Shown here: piece by piece, positions 12,461 through 24,218 of the stretch
How positions within the stretch are numbered: the stretch's first letter is position 1
How the letters are laid out: the number at the start of each line of letters is the position of its first letter
NCBI GenBank assembly: GCA_963921425.1
Contig: OY992834.1
Span: 23,077,923 to 23,141,922 of the forward strand
DNA from: Dryas octopetala
Lineage: Eukaryota; Streptophyta; Magnoliopsida; Rosales; Rosaceae
Length of the DNA stretch: 64,000 bases
Direction of reading: 5' to 3'
Notes under the pieces: model-generated
What the model was told of the DNA's origin: nothing
The model's input: only the letters and a program-made list of their open reading frames with translations
Databases searched by the model: none
Program-made: the position numbers and the translations under genes

Positions 12461-13110
12461 CGGTAGAGTTTGACCCAAAATTTTAACTTGAAGTTGGCAG
12501 TCATCCATGTATAGTCAATCTCTAGTGGAAATGGCAATGCTTACTAGCAGAAGCATCAGTTTGGTCATTGACATGGTCATTGAGGTTTGAATAGTGGCTG
12601 CCAGGGGAACATGCTTTGGCATATTTGTTGTTGCATTTTTCCCCAGTGTCACACATCTCTTTTAATTTATAGTCACAGATATATGATATGTTCTGGTTAT
12701 AGATTAAAGTTGTAACCAGAGTTACTCGAGCCTTTTGGAATTGTAAATGAAAAGAAAGAAACCAAAAGGTGTGGACCTACAGTGGATGTGATTCTTTTTG
12801 TATAAAAATTTGTTGTGCCCAGGTGAGGTGTCTCTGGGATTTCAACATTGAATGAAAATGTACAGGAGGTGAATGGACAAACTTTAGTTTATCATGCCTA
12901 AACAATGATTGACTTTTTTGTTCTTTTAGCTTTTCAGTTTAAGTTGTTTTGGGATGTGATTCTTGTGTCATGCCCTGAATCAAGCAACAGTATATTTTGG
13001 TCTGTTCTGAGCCTTCAGACTTTCTCTGCAGGGGATCATCTCTGGAATGCTGCTCATTGATTAAAAGAGGGAAGGAACTATTTTACTAAGAAAGGGGAAA
13101 AGGGTTCATA
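12461..13110. other. PIP5K 3' flank
   Basis: Non-coding sequence after the kinase stop, presumably carrying its 3' untranslated region. The exact poly(A) site is not assigned. No separate gene is seen. Confidence 0.5.
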
Positions 13111-13118
13111 GTAATAGT

Positions 13119-14098
13119 TAGGGCTGGGTTTATTTGCCGACTTACCGAAAAATACCGACTTCCGACCCGATCCGATACCGACGATTCGGTATTTGTTCTT
13201 CCATTTTCGGTTTCGGCCACCGACCGATCTGTGCCGGCAATATTCGGAGTCGGAGCTGGTATTGAAATACCCACACCGGTGGTATTCCGATACCGAAACA
13301 ATACCGAGCACATCTCCATTCTCCTCTACAATCTCCTCGTCGGTGGCCTCTCTCCTTTGCAATCTCCTTGCCGGCCTCTCACCTCTGCACAACTCTTCGC
13401 CGGCTTGAGAGGAAATGAAGAGATTTTTACAAACGTTTACATCCCGTTTTGTTTATGTGGCACAATAGTCAAGGCAATTTTCTAGTACAGTAGGAAGATA
13501 GGGATTGACTGAAATAAATGTTAAACTTAAAGTTTCTTTTGGGAAACATAAAACAGGATGTGGCTCAAGAGTCAAGGCCCTATATTATTTAGTTTTATTT
13601 ATTGCCTTTTCTAGAAAATTGGTCCAGTTGTTGGGAACTTGGGATAGTGTTTTAGTGTTTAGGCGTGCACTGTGTACTGTGTTTTTTCATATTCTGCAAC
13701 TTTACTGTCCTCTTTGTAACCTCTGCAACTTTACTTTCCTCTTTGTACTGTGTTTTTTCATATTCTGCTATTTTGCTATTTTCTTTCTGTTTGTTCTTCT
13801 TCGTATTTTGGTTTTGTGATCTCCCTCTTCGATCCACTTCCTCCAGAAACCAGCTACCCAGCACCTCTCTCTCTAGTGCTTAGTTGCTTACTGTCGAGAG
13901 ATTGAGAGTGAAGCTGGCTGCTTACTGTTCGGTATTACCAATACCATCCGAAACCGTATAATACCGTACCGCACCAATAATTGCGGTTACCACATTCCGG
14001 TGGTACGGCATCGGAGCCGAAAAGAGAGGTTCCGATCTCCATCGGTCGGCAGGCGGTATTAAAGGTTCGGTACGGTTACCGTACCGTTCCCACCCCTA
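13119..14098. mobile_element. non-autonomous hAT-like element, 980 bp
   Basis: The left end TAGGGCTGGG and the right end (inward, other strand) TAGGGGTGGG form terminal inverted repeats. A perfect 8-bp TSD, GTAATAGT, flanks it at 13111-13118 and 14099-14106. The sub-terminal regions are packed with variants of 'gataccg/cggtat', which raises G/C and CpG well above the flanks. In the middle (about 13676-13770) a block beginning 'tactgtgttttttcatattctg' is tandemly repeated. The ORFs of 70-104 codons here have no homology to transposase and are treated as non-coding. It lies about 650 bp downstream of the kinase stop. Confidence 0.88.
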
Positions 14099-14106
14099 GT
14101 AATAGT

Positions 14107-14922
14107 TAATGCGTGATAGAAAAGGATGGAAGAACAACTAAAGTCCTGTTAAGCTATGATTTAAAAATGAAATTTGCAGTATAAGCCCATTCCTTTCATA
14201 TTTGCTTTGCCGGTAGACTTGCATTAGCCGGCCCAATGGTTAGCCCATGGACCTGAGAATTCTCGGCCCATGGGTAGGGCCTGGTAGACTTTAGTTTCTC
14301 AAGGTCTGGCTTGCCCACCTCTTAAGGCTAAAATGACCCGGGGCTGCACTAGGCCTGGGTCAAGCATGTTCGGGCCGGGATGACCCTATATCACGCTTAA
14401 TATTGAGTGTTCAATATAACATTTGGGCCCAACTCTAAAAAAGAATATAAGGTGTCTATAGAATCTCAAAAAGTGGATCCCACTCTAATAGCTCCAAATA
14501 ATTAAATACATACATTAAGATACGAAAGCTTCTTATTCCACAACGTAACACAACATATTCATTAAAAAAAAACCCAATAAAATTTTTAATCAACATTGAT
14601 GTCATATTTTAGCAACAAATTTTATAGCTTATATAAGACAATTATAAAGAAAATATTGATATAAGAATGAAATAATTTAAAATCTACAATGGCAACAAAT
14701 GTACGAAGTAAAGTGTAGAATAAAACTGTACTATACAAAATATTAGATGTTACTTTTGATTATAAAATGGAGAAAGAAAGGGGAAAAAACAACTATTAGT
14801 CTATTGATATTTGTCTTCATAATGTTCAAAGGTTCCAAATTTGAAGCTCATTCCTCGATATAAAAATGAAAAAAACAAAAAAAAAACAAGCAAGATATCA
14901 TGAGAAATTATTGTGTATGATC
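14107..14922. other. intergenic, possible element remnant
   Basis: No gene. Between about 14215 and 14400 there is a G/C-rich patch with repeated 'ggcccatgg / gggcctgg / gggccggg' words. It looks like the worn end of another hAT-type element, but no paired ends were found. The remainder is AT-rich. Confidence 0.4.
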
Positions 14923-15103
14923 GTAATACCACGTCATCGTGGCATGATGACGTAGTGTTACCAATTCACTCAAATTATAACATGTGTATAATTATTAATT
15001 TCTAAAATCCTAAAATCTAGGAAAAAAAACCCTTAAAATTGTCCACGTGTTATAATTTGAGTGGATTGGTAACACCACGTCATTATGTCACGTGGTGTTA
15101 CAG
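14923..15103. mobile_element. short foldback MITE with ACGT-rich arms
   Basis: The left arm (about 14923-14990, starting 'gtaataccacgtcatc') is matched in inverted orientation by the right arm (about 15040-15103, ending 'cacgtggtgttac'), separated by an AT-rich loop. Each arm also contains its own smaller palindrome around 'cacgtcat' and 'tgacgt'. There is no ORF. The arms carry several ACGT cores, including CACGTG at about 15043-15048, the kind of site that plant bZIP and bHLH factors bind; whether any is bound is unknown. Confidence 0.6.
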
Positions 15104-17309
15104 TCAGATACAAAAATTTTTCAGATATCGGATAGTAAAATGTTTGTAGGGCAGGTATATGATGCATGACTAACAAAGGAAAGGAAAATTTTCGGGTTTA
15201 AATGAACCAAGAATTAGCTTAATTCCTCTGTGCATTTGATTTAATTTTATGTTTCTTTTTTCACTCTAGGGCAGGTTTATGATGCATGACTCATGATTTT
15301 CACTTGACTGTCAGTCATGCCTTTGTGGGACTTCTATAACAAGTGCCCTTGCCTTTCTTAAATCCAAAAATAAAAATAAAAAAGTCTCTTGATTTATGTT
15401 GTGGTTACAGTGTTCCCATTGAATGTAAATCATACAGACCTTTGTTACTCTTGTTTATTCTGTTAATGATCACCAGAACAGTTTTATAACTATTTTGTAG
15501 ATTGGACAGAACGATTCCATCGTGGGGCATCCGCACTTCTTAGTCACTGAAACAGTTCCTATACCTGGTTTGAACAGCATTTGTATTAATACAAGTCACT
15601 TCTAGCTTGAAGGTCTGAACCTTCTCAAATATTGGGAAATTTAATATACCCCTTCACTGGTCATTTACCATTAATAAACTCAGAACTATTATGTTGAACG
15701 AACAATACATACTATTTACCATTAATATATTTCTAGTGGTTTACATGCTATTTATCATCACACCCAAAGTCTCTCTCACCTTCCCCTCTTAAGGGTTTGG
15801 GACTCCTTTGTAACCAAAAGAAAAACAAAAAACAAACAGTTCAAGCTCTACAAGCTCTACATGCCATTAGAAGTTGCTATCAAGTCCCACATGAGTGTAT
15901 GACAGAGACTAATATGCTTTTTCTGAAGCCCTAATTGGTGGATCTCATCCATCATCTTTCTTTCTTTCTTCTTGTCCATAGGGAGTCAATCAACAGATAA
16001 TATTTTCTAGAGAGTATAACATCATGTATCAGCAAGTCATTTCTGTGTCCCAATGAATGTAGAAGATGCATTGCATCTACTCAAAATCCACAATTTCTAT
16101 GCCCCACAAATAGGCCCATATTGTTGATGTCCCAATGAAGGTACAGATACAAATGGTGTTCAATTACATTAAAAAACTACCTGCACCAACAAAGTTTTAA
16201 CAGCTGAAAAAATGGACTGCTGGGTGCATAAGCAAATCTAGACCATGTGTGCCTTCTATACTAAATTCTCAATTGCAGCAGATTTAAGGATGTAGTTTGG
16301 TGCTTTCAAGAAGAGCAGCACAACTGGTTTCTGCAATGTTTGTGAAACCAATTATCCAAATATAAAGCAGTATGCCACCAACAAGTTAGCAAGAAAGGTC
16401 AACACATAACATAATCGGAATTTGTAGCAGAGGCAGTGCTATATTGGGGGTGAGGGCAGGGTTTGGAGGAGTCGTTCTGCTTTTAATATGCTAACAAGTA
16501 ACAACCCAAATGATAATTTTACATGAGTTGCAACATGCTTAATTCATAGAGGATACGTGTGAACATATTCAGGAAAGTAATAGTGGAGAATTGGATGAAA
16601 AATGTACAACTAGCCCCCCAAACTACATTTGGTTTACAGCCAAAGAAAGTCAATCATGCATAAGCTCATGACTTAATGTCTTTGAGTACACAGTGGAAAT
16701 GGCATGCCTTTTCTTTTGTCATTGATGGGCAGAGACATTGCAACAGTGAATCACACTTGCCTATGTAGGTTCACTCCAATTCTTCGTTTGATTTCATAGC
16801 AGTTGTTCTAGGAGATCATGAATTTTCTTTCCTGCTTCAATTTCTTGACCAGAAAGAACTGCAAAATTCGCATTCACAGTATTCACTCATGGTATTTGAT
16901 GATGGACCGGAAAATGATAAAATCTAACAAATAATGCAGTTGTAAAAAACGATAGACCCAGTCGAAAAAGTTTGGAAGAAGGTGAATTATGCTTCTATTT
17001 TGCAACAAACAAGAGGGTGTAAACAATGTAGAAATGCTTCTATTTTGCTACTGGCCTGGAAATGCACAACAATGTGGAATTTCGTCATCCAAGATTTAGA
17101 CATTTCAAATAAATTTTATCTTAGTTCTAAATTGATTCAATATAGAGATATGAATAGCTCAGTTATTAAAGAAGGAACCACGAAGCAAGTATCAACAACA
17201 AGCCAGCAACCAGTTTTATCAAGGGAATGCTAATCAATGTAGTTCACTCTAATACTCATAAAGAAGTTGATAAATATATATAGTCATTGACCATACCGTT
17301 AAACAATCT
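15104..17309. other. intergenic, includes LRP1-like gene 3' flank
   Basis: No gene is supported. A direct repeat of about 25 bp built on 'gatgcatgact' occurs near 15150 and again near 15270. The part just below 17310 presumably carries the 3' untranslated region of the minus-strand transcription-factor gene. The 83-codon frame at 16982-17233 has no recognisable content. Confidence 0.45.
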
Positions 17310-18808
17310 TCAGCTGGTGGAGGCAAGACAGGCATTGGATAGAGGCACAGTTGGAGAAGAAGAAGAGGTTCCATTCCTTTGGTTTGCACCACTTCCCAAA
17401 TCTAATTTTGAAATACATGGGAATTCATTGTTCTTATCAACTCCATGATCATAAAGCAACCCTTTGAATACATGGCCACTAATTTTCACAGTAGCCTGGT
17501 AGGCAAGCTCAGCTGCACCATTACTAATGGCAGTGACTCTATGGCACCTGAAAACCGCCGGTGCACGAACTTTATCCGGTAACGACTGTTTGAAATTCCC
17601 ATCTGTAAATTAGCATAAACCAAGTTAACTTAGCCTCTCAATTCCACATAAGAACCATTTTGAAATAAAAATTGTTAAAGAAGTTTATATATACCCCTCA
17701 AGAAACCCAATTCACTTTTTTCAAAGATTATATAATTGCTTTACCATTTTGAAACACAAAAATATGAAACATTAACAACAATCAATGATCATTCTCTGTT
17801 TACATCATAATAGATCATTCATTCCTTGCATCAAATTAGATGATCAAAACCTATATTACTTTGCTAAGTAATTCTCATTATATTATAACAGCAAAACAAA
17901 AAACAATTCTAATAAAGAAATTATGAGAGAGAGAGAGAGAGAGCAGCTTGGGGACTAGAGGCTGTACTTGCATTCTGTGATGGCACCACAACTCTTGGTC
18001 TTTTGGCAACAGAAGAAGACCCAGAAGAACCTGCAGTCAAGGATGTTGATGACTTTTGCATAAGTCCTGAGATTTCCCCCCTCTAATGGAAATTTTTTAC
18101 TTCCTAATTTAATTATTAGGCTAATCTCTTCCTTAATTTACTTCTTCATTTGTTACATAATACTAATCACATGCACACATATGAATGAAAAAAATTCATT
18201 ATTTACAAAGTGCTTTTAGAACCTTCACCAGCACCAGCACCAGCACCAGCAGCAGAAGCAGAAGCTGTGACCACCATTTGCCGCTCTCGCCGCCTCGCCG
18301 CTGGGACCCACGTGCTCCTCACGTGAGTAGAGCAGTCATAGCCACGTCCTCTGCAGCAAGTCCTGCACCTGCTGTACTCACAATCCTTCTTTGCCCTGTT
18401 TCCACAGTCCTTGCAAGCCGTCACACCATCACCACCACCACCACCACCTTCATTGTTATTTACATTATTGCCATCGCATTCCGCCACAACTTGTTCACGC
18501 CCAGCACCATGGTTCCCAAAATTGAGCATGTCCTGCTTAGAAGGGTTCAGTTCCTGGCATTTCCTGAGGCCCCAATAATGGGAATTGTCAGAATTGCCCT
18601 CGGCTGGTGTTGGTGCATGTGGGGGGACACATGGGGTTGCAGTGAGGAGTGGGAAGAAGCCAAGGCCAACACCAAGAGCTGTTGTTGTGGAGGAAGGTAG
18701 AGGGGGAGTTGGGTGGTGGTCAGATGAAATGGGTTGGTTTTGTTGATGGTGCAAAGAAGAAGAAGAACGAGTGGGAGCAACGAGGAGGATGTCTCTCAGA
18801 CCCAACAT
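17310..18808 (-). CDS. LRP1: SHI/STY-family zinc-finger transcription factor, LRP1-like
   Basis: A plant-specific transcriptional activator family linked to auxin synthesis and lateral-root, leaf and gynoecium development. Three exons on the minus strand, 18808-18223, 18030-17968 and 17602-17310, join in frame to 313 aa; Arabidopsis LRP1 is about 320. The exon 1 donor could instead be at 18229, also in frame, giving a product two residues shorter. The N-terminus [13 protein letters not shown] and the block [16 protein letters not shown] are typical of LRP1-type members. The family RING-like finger is intact at residues 132-162 (spacing C-x2-C-x7-C-x4-C-x2-CC-x6-C, then H), followed by [13 protein letters not shown]. 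The second conserved region (about 217-272) contains [18 protein letters not shown], in which the usual IGGH signature reads ISGH. An Ala/Gly repeat (186-194) comes from a CCAGCA-type trinucleotide run. A long GA/CT microsatellite lies about 195 bp upstream of the start, probably in the leader. Family assignment is firm; LRP1 versus a sister gene is by recall. Confidence 0.92.
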
Positions 18809-18998
18809 GGTTCATATCAATTGGTTTGCTGGTGGTGGGATTTGATGTTGTCTTTTTTGGTGTACGAGTTGTTGTTAATGTGGAGTTTGTGCACTCTGCT
18901 TCAGTGCTTGTGCTTTGTGTGTATTCTCATGTTTATGGAGGAACCAATGGGAATAAGCAACTCAGGAAGGAGAGTTGATGGTCAATTTTAAAGCCACT

Positions 18999-19056
<58 letters not shown>

Positions 19057-21598
19057 GGTTTTGTTTTGAGGAGATGGACTGAACTCTGGAGATTCTGCTA
19101 TGAACTCACTTAATAATAATAAATGATTTTTTGTTGGAAAATAGAAATGGAAAAAACCAAGGCAATTTTTGGTAAACAAAACAAAGACAGTATCTACACA
19201 ATCAGACGAATGCTTTTTTCCCAGAACTAACTTGGGGGATGAATGATTGAAAGGGCAGTACAACACTAGGCACACATTGTCTTGCTGATTGCTACAAAGT
19301 GTGACAAATTATCTTCATATTAAGCGAGAGGATGGGTTACATATAATAAAACTTAGTAGATTAGTACATTACTTAGATGAAACAAAATGTAATACTTTCT
19401 TATAAGTATTTTATTATTTTAATTCTTTTATTTTAAAAAAAATTTTAATTTAAGACTTCTTCAATGGGAAGAGAAATATTACTAAATTATAAAATAATAT
19501 AAGTGAAGTATGCTCATGAGAAAAGTTTAATAAGGTAACCGTCTTAAGCCTATAATTTTTAATTTAGAAAAATTTCAATTTGGTTTGAACTTGTTTTAGA
19601 AAAATTAAATTCTTTCATTGCAAATAAAATCAAACATTAATCAAATACCTAAAATCATGAGTCCTTTTTTATACGAGGATCCTGATACATGACTGCTGCT
19701 CTTGATCATCAGAACCTCTCCTTCTTCAGAAAAATAAAAAATCTCCTCTTTATTTATCCAAAATAAATTCATCTTTAATTTAATTATTATTATTGACCCA
19801 AAAAGAAAAAGAAAACCCCTCTCTAGTCTCTAGACTTACAGTAGGAACATACTAGTACTAGTACTAGTAGCTAGGAAAAGGGCAATAGTCACTGATTCAC
19901 TGAATAGTCAGAGCCTCACAGTTTTGGTTGCTTGCTAGTAATGAGCTTTGAGCCATTCTTCTGCAAATGCTCTGCTTGGCTTTTAAGCTGCTTTGGTGGG
20001 GGCTGCCTCAGCCTCTGCTATAGTGCGCATTATGCGCAGACCCAGTCAATCACTCAGCTGAATAGGTGCTGAAGATTTAGTAGGGAGGGACTTTACATTT
20101 TATGATTGTATCATAGCTTGACAGGCAAGCAGGCTGAGTGAGCTAGTGTGTTAGGTACACATCATTAGGGTATAGGCTAGTAACTATAGGGGTGTGGACC
20201 ACCCTATTCTAGCACTCTAGCTAAAGCTATATATATATGTGTAGGTCTAGTAACTATGGTGTAGGTAGGCTAGGCATCTCATTGGATAAAGTTGGGTTTG
20301 CATTGACCCTTGATGAATGGATTGTGATAATGATGGAGTATAAGAAAGGGTTTGCTTTTTCTCTGTTTTAGGTAAATTTATGTGGGTGGGATTGCTGCAT
20401 TATGAGACTCATTGTTTTACAATTAATGGTAATTATTGCGCAATGAATTTGCTTTCTGGATTCTTTCCTGCCATCCAATGCCATCTCAATTATGGTTTAA
20501 AAAGAAACCTTTTATTCGCTTAGAGAAAAGAAGGCAACTCTTGCTCACCAAAAAATAAGGTAACTCGTTTTAAAAGGTATCATGAAAGATTTTTTATTTT
20601 TTAGTTTTTTCACTTCACCAAAAATAAAAAGGATTGCCTGATAAAAAAAAAAAAAAAATTTAAAAGGAATGCTACCACTCTTTTGTGGGCTTTAAGAACG
20701 ATGAAATGTTCATGGCAAAAAAAAAATACAAAACGATGAAATGCGTAGTTTCCTTCTTTAAAGATTATACACTTTTTTGACATTGATATAACTAATACGG
20801 AAGAAGTTAAATTTAGTACATAAACCAGACTGACCAAAAAGAAAAATATAAGAAACGGTTGTGCACTTGTGCACCATTGTTACACAACTTTGTACAGGAA
20901 TCACTACTGTATATTCATCGATATTTTAAATACTTGACAAAATGCATGCAGTTGTGACTTAAACATTTCTTCAATTTAAACATGCAGTCACGAGCCATTT
21001 TTTGAGAGTACTACTATTTTTCTTAGGGAGTATTCTTTTGTTTTTTCCAATAGTCGAGTTTTTTGTACGTATGCTTTTTTGTAAAGACGAAAGTAGTGGA
21101 AGTTTTACCAAAAGTAGCTGCGTATGGTTATATTATTCTATTATTGTTGAAAATGTGCAAGAGATTCTCTGTTTTATTGGTGAAAATGTTTCATTATTAA
21201 ATGTTGAAAGGACTTGAGATTTTTGCTGAAGATGACTATGGCTCTATTATATTTTCAATATTGTAGAGTTCCTCATCAGTGGGATTATTCCAAAAATATT
21301 CGTTGTCTCCTTCTGCTTGTATTTACTAATCTAGATGTGCAGTGAGTTTCTCAAAAGTTTCTTGTGTCTCTGTGCTTATGTCGAGTATGGGTCCATAAGG
21401 GCTGTTGAGAATCTTTTCTCTACTGTAAATGCTTATATTATCTTTTTCTCTACTGTAAGCTTGGTTATGAACATTATTTTGAAACCATTTTGGAGAATGC
21501 TGAGAAAATCAATGCAGAGGTCATGCCACTTTTCTAAATGCATTTCTGCTAATTAAGTACTGGAACTTGGGAGAGAACGGCTGGAGATAACTGCTGCT
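18809..21598. other. upstream region of the LRP1-like gene and intergenic DNA
   Basis: The first few hundred bases hold the leader and promoter of the minus-strand gene, including the GA microsatellite at 19002-19054. A short direct repeat 'taggctagtaactat / taggtctagtaactat' occurs around 20171 and 20242. Around 21340-21590 the plus strand has a stretch with some protein-like character, but stops break it and I recognise no family. No gene is called. Confidence 0.4.
19002..19054. repeat. (GA)n microsatellite in the LRP1-like leader
   Basis: Perfect GA run of about 26 units (CT on the transcript strand), about 195 bp upstream of the predicted start codon. CT/GA runs are common in plant 5' leaders and promoters. 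Confidence 0.9.
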
Positions 21599-21607
21599 AA
21601 TAATATA

Positions 21608-22131
21608 GGGTTTTTTATCACCAATAGTCCTTCTACTTTCACTCAAACATCAAATTGGTCCTTAAAGTGTATTTTTAATCAATTTCATTACTTATCTTTG
21701 TCATCGAACATCAATTTGGTCCCTAGACACTTTGAAAATTCCCCAAAAATAGCTGGGGATACAAAAAAATTTCCCAAAAATTCCTACGGACTCGTCTTGA
21801 CTACTACTTTTTTTATTTGAGTCAAATTATCAAATTAACGTTTAGTATTTTTTAGAAAATCAGGGAATTAGTTTGAGAATTTTGAATTTTTTGGAAAATC
21901 AATTTGATAATTGACTTTATATAAAAATAGTAGTAGTCAAGATGAGTTCGTAGGAATTTTCGGTTAATTTTTTCGTATCCCGAGCTATTTTTGGCAAATT
22001 TTCAAAGTGTTTCTAGGGACCAAATTGATGTTTTGTGGCAAAGATGATGGATGACATTGAGTGAAAAATGCACTTTAGGGATCAAATTGATGTTTTAGTG
22101 AAAGTTGAGGGACTATTTGTGATAAAAAGCC
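21608..22131. mobile_element. foldback MITE with near-perfect 9-bp TSD
   Basis: The outer ~70 bp at each side are inverted copies (left 'ttttttatcaccaatagtcc', right read inward 'tttttatcacaaatagtccc'), and pairing continues inward over most of the 524 bp. The flanks read aataatata (21599-21607) and attatata-type attaatata (22132-22140), matching at 8 of 9 positions, which suggests a Mutator-like MITE. There is no transposase. Similar 'ggtccctaaa...' wording is common in plant foldback repeats. Confidence 0.75.
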
Positions 22132-22140
22132 ATTAATATA

Positions 22141-22499
22141 TAACTGACTAAGATAACCAAAATCAATGAGTAACTTAGGAGTAACTTTGACTACTTCTTG
22201 CTTCCCGTTATGCTTCATATTGATGCGAGCTAGAGTTATGATGATGTATGGACTGCAGTCACAAGATCCTAGTTTTGCACAAAAACATAGTGGTCGTATC
22301 TGCGTGACCATGTCCATGCCTGGTTTAGGATCAGTAATTGACTGGTACAATGCTTTTTGTGGTTATAACTGCAAAATTGTTTCTGCTGCTAAGAATTCTT
22401 TAAAGATTTGGTGTTGAAGGTGGAAAGAGAGTTGTCTTATTCTTGCTCCAATTGATGGAGGATCCCTGTTTGTAATTTTTTCTAGCATTTTACATGAAA
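22141..22499. other. unassigned segment between MITE and viral remnant
   Basis: An 83-codon open frame on the plus strand (22166-22417) shows no recognisable motif and no conserved neighbour. It could be a fragment of a dead gene or chance. No call is made. Confidence 0.3.
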
Positions 22500-23640
22500 C
22501 TGGCTCATTAGCCTTTTTCTAATATTTTCTTGTGAGTTTCCTCACTGGTTTTTTGAGTAGCCTCAGAAACATGTTGAACTGTACTATTACTAACATTGGG
22601 CTTATTAGCCTCTTGTGATATAATAATTGATTGCCGGAACTGATGAGTTAATAAATCTTGGTGCTTTAGATTTAAGATACGAAAATGTTTTATTAAACTA
22701 TTATGATCATTATTAAGTGCTTCAAAATGTTTTTGTAATGCTTGATAATTAAAATTGTAACTAAAAAAATTCTTGCTCAAAGTGCTCTACTAAGCTTTTC
22801 ATATGTCTTTTTCAAAGATTCTTCTCTTGATTTAGCAATAAAAAAATTATCAAGTAAAACATGTTGTTTTTTAGTAAGATGACTGACTGTTAAAAAACGA
22901 TATAAAGAATTTTGAACAGCCTGAACTTTGATACCATTAAAAGAGTAAATAGGTTCTCTTCTACTAATACTGCTAACTGGTAGTGGTGCTTGTGATATTC
23001 CACTTTCTCTATTATTGATATTACTAGCTGGTAGTGGTGCTGTGACATTCTATTTGCTCTATTATTGTTTTTTGAACTATCTTCTTGCATATTGCTACAT
23101 GCATATGCTCTGTTAAGAGAGTTATGGAAAAAGAATTTCATACTTAATGTATTGCTCTGGATAGGAGATTTGTCAAGAAATTATTAGATCCTTTAGTATT
23201 ATGAAATTGTGGTTTATAGCCTCTACCTGTAATACAATCTACAAATGTTATCCATCTTCTAGAAAAAAGTTTATTAATATTGCTTTTATTGTAATGAGAA
23301 AAAATATTTTGACAATCAATTCTAATTGTAAATTCAACATTATTAATAAACAATTGAAATGTTACTAAAGAATTAATAACTCCTAAAATATCTAAATAAG
23401 TTGAAGGCAACTTTGCTATTTGGTCTTTGAATTTTCCTGATGCATATCTATATATTTGCTCTGTACTTTGTGGTGACTCTTTGCTAGGCCTTTAGAAAAG
23501 TATACATGCCCATCATAATGTTGATGCATCTGTTTCTACTATTTTATAGTAATTTTCTAATGGAAGTGGTAAGGGTTGAAGCTGTCATACTTTTTGTTTA
23601 ATATGCTGTACTATTTTAACTTGTAAACTTAGAATATGGT
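22500..23640 (-). pseudogene. endogenous caulimovirid (plant pararetrovirus) pol fragment
   Basis: On the minus strand, between about 23600 and 23144, the reading resembles the RNase H end of a plant pararetrovirus polymerase. There is an early acidic 'ETDAS'-type motif near 23520-23530. A later segment with a DCQNI-type motif and the KGSNNFLTNLLSR tail (frame 23410-23144) is of the kind seen in petuvirus-like polymerases. Downstream (23141-22508) are two more frames, one rich in charged and helical residues and the other interrupted. In-frame stops and frame changes break it, so it is inactive. The upstream parts of the virus (movement, coat and protease regions) are absent. A 40-60-bp segment with 'agctggtagtggtgct' is tandemly duplicated at about 22976-23065. 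The gypsy element at 23713 begins about 70 bp beyond the fragment. Assignment is by motif; the genus is uncertain. Confidence 0.7.
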
Positions 23641-23712
23641 ACTAACATGGTATAACATAATGAATAATGAAATGGATAAACTGAACAAATCCAATAAGAG
23701 TAGAAAAAGGAC

Positions 23713-24218
23713 TATTGGACCCAAAATCTTCAAAGAAGAATACTTTGGCCTACAAGTGATGTGGACTTTGGAATTGAACTCCAAATGGGCTTGCGCTCGT
23801 TGTTAGATCTTGTTTTGATTTTTGAATGGTGGGTGGGGTACCTGCAAAAGATACTCTGACGCTTAAGTCAGTGTTTCTCTTAGTTGTTGTATGCTCAAAA
23901 TAAATAGATTACGTACCTTGCTAAATAACTGAACTTTCATATTTATAATCGCAATTTCTTGAGAATTAAGCTTACGACATGACATCCAAGTAACTTACTT
24001 CCACCTATCTTCCATCCCGACGTTCACGCGAGGATACTTGCTTCCCACGCCCACATTCGTATTTCATTCATTCACGTGGTCAAACTACTGGGTTCTTATC
24101 AACAAGATGGACTCTACCACAGGTCCAAGCTTAATTGGGGTTTTATTGATTGGTTCAGCCCCAATTGGGTTCATTTGATCGATTAGACGACAAACTTGGG
24201 CCGTGAAATATTTTCCCA
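23713..24218 (-). repeat. 3' LTR of the Tat-type element
   Basis: 506 bp, matching 35813-35850 plus 39022-39481 with scattered differences. On the coding strand it starts TGGGAAAATATTTCACGG and ends near GGGTCCAAT; the expected terminal CA reads TA in this copy. Immediately before it on the coding strand is an A/G run (AAAAAAAGGG, about 24225-24234) that fits a polypurine tract. Confidence 0.88.

Noticed and set aside
13505..13883. Hydrophobic ORFs that look like membrane proteins
   Set aside because: They are T-rich repeats inside the 980-bp hAT-like element; the Phe/Leu content follows from base composition.
18185..18700. Plus-strand ORF of 171 codons
   Set aside because: It is antisense to exon 1 of the LRP1-like gene, whose zinc finger and N-terminal motif are clear on the minus strand.
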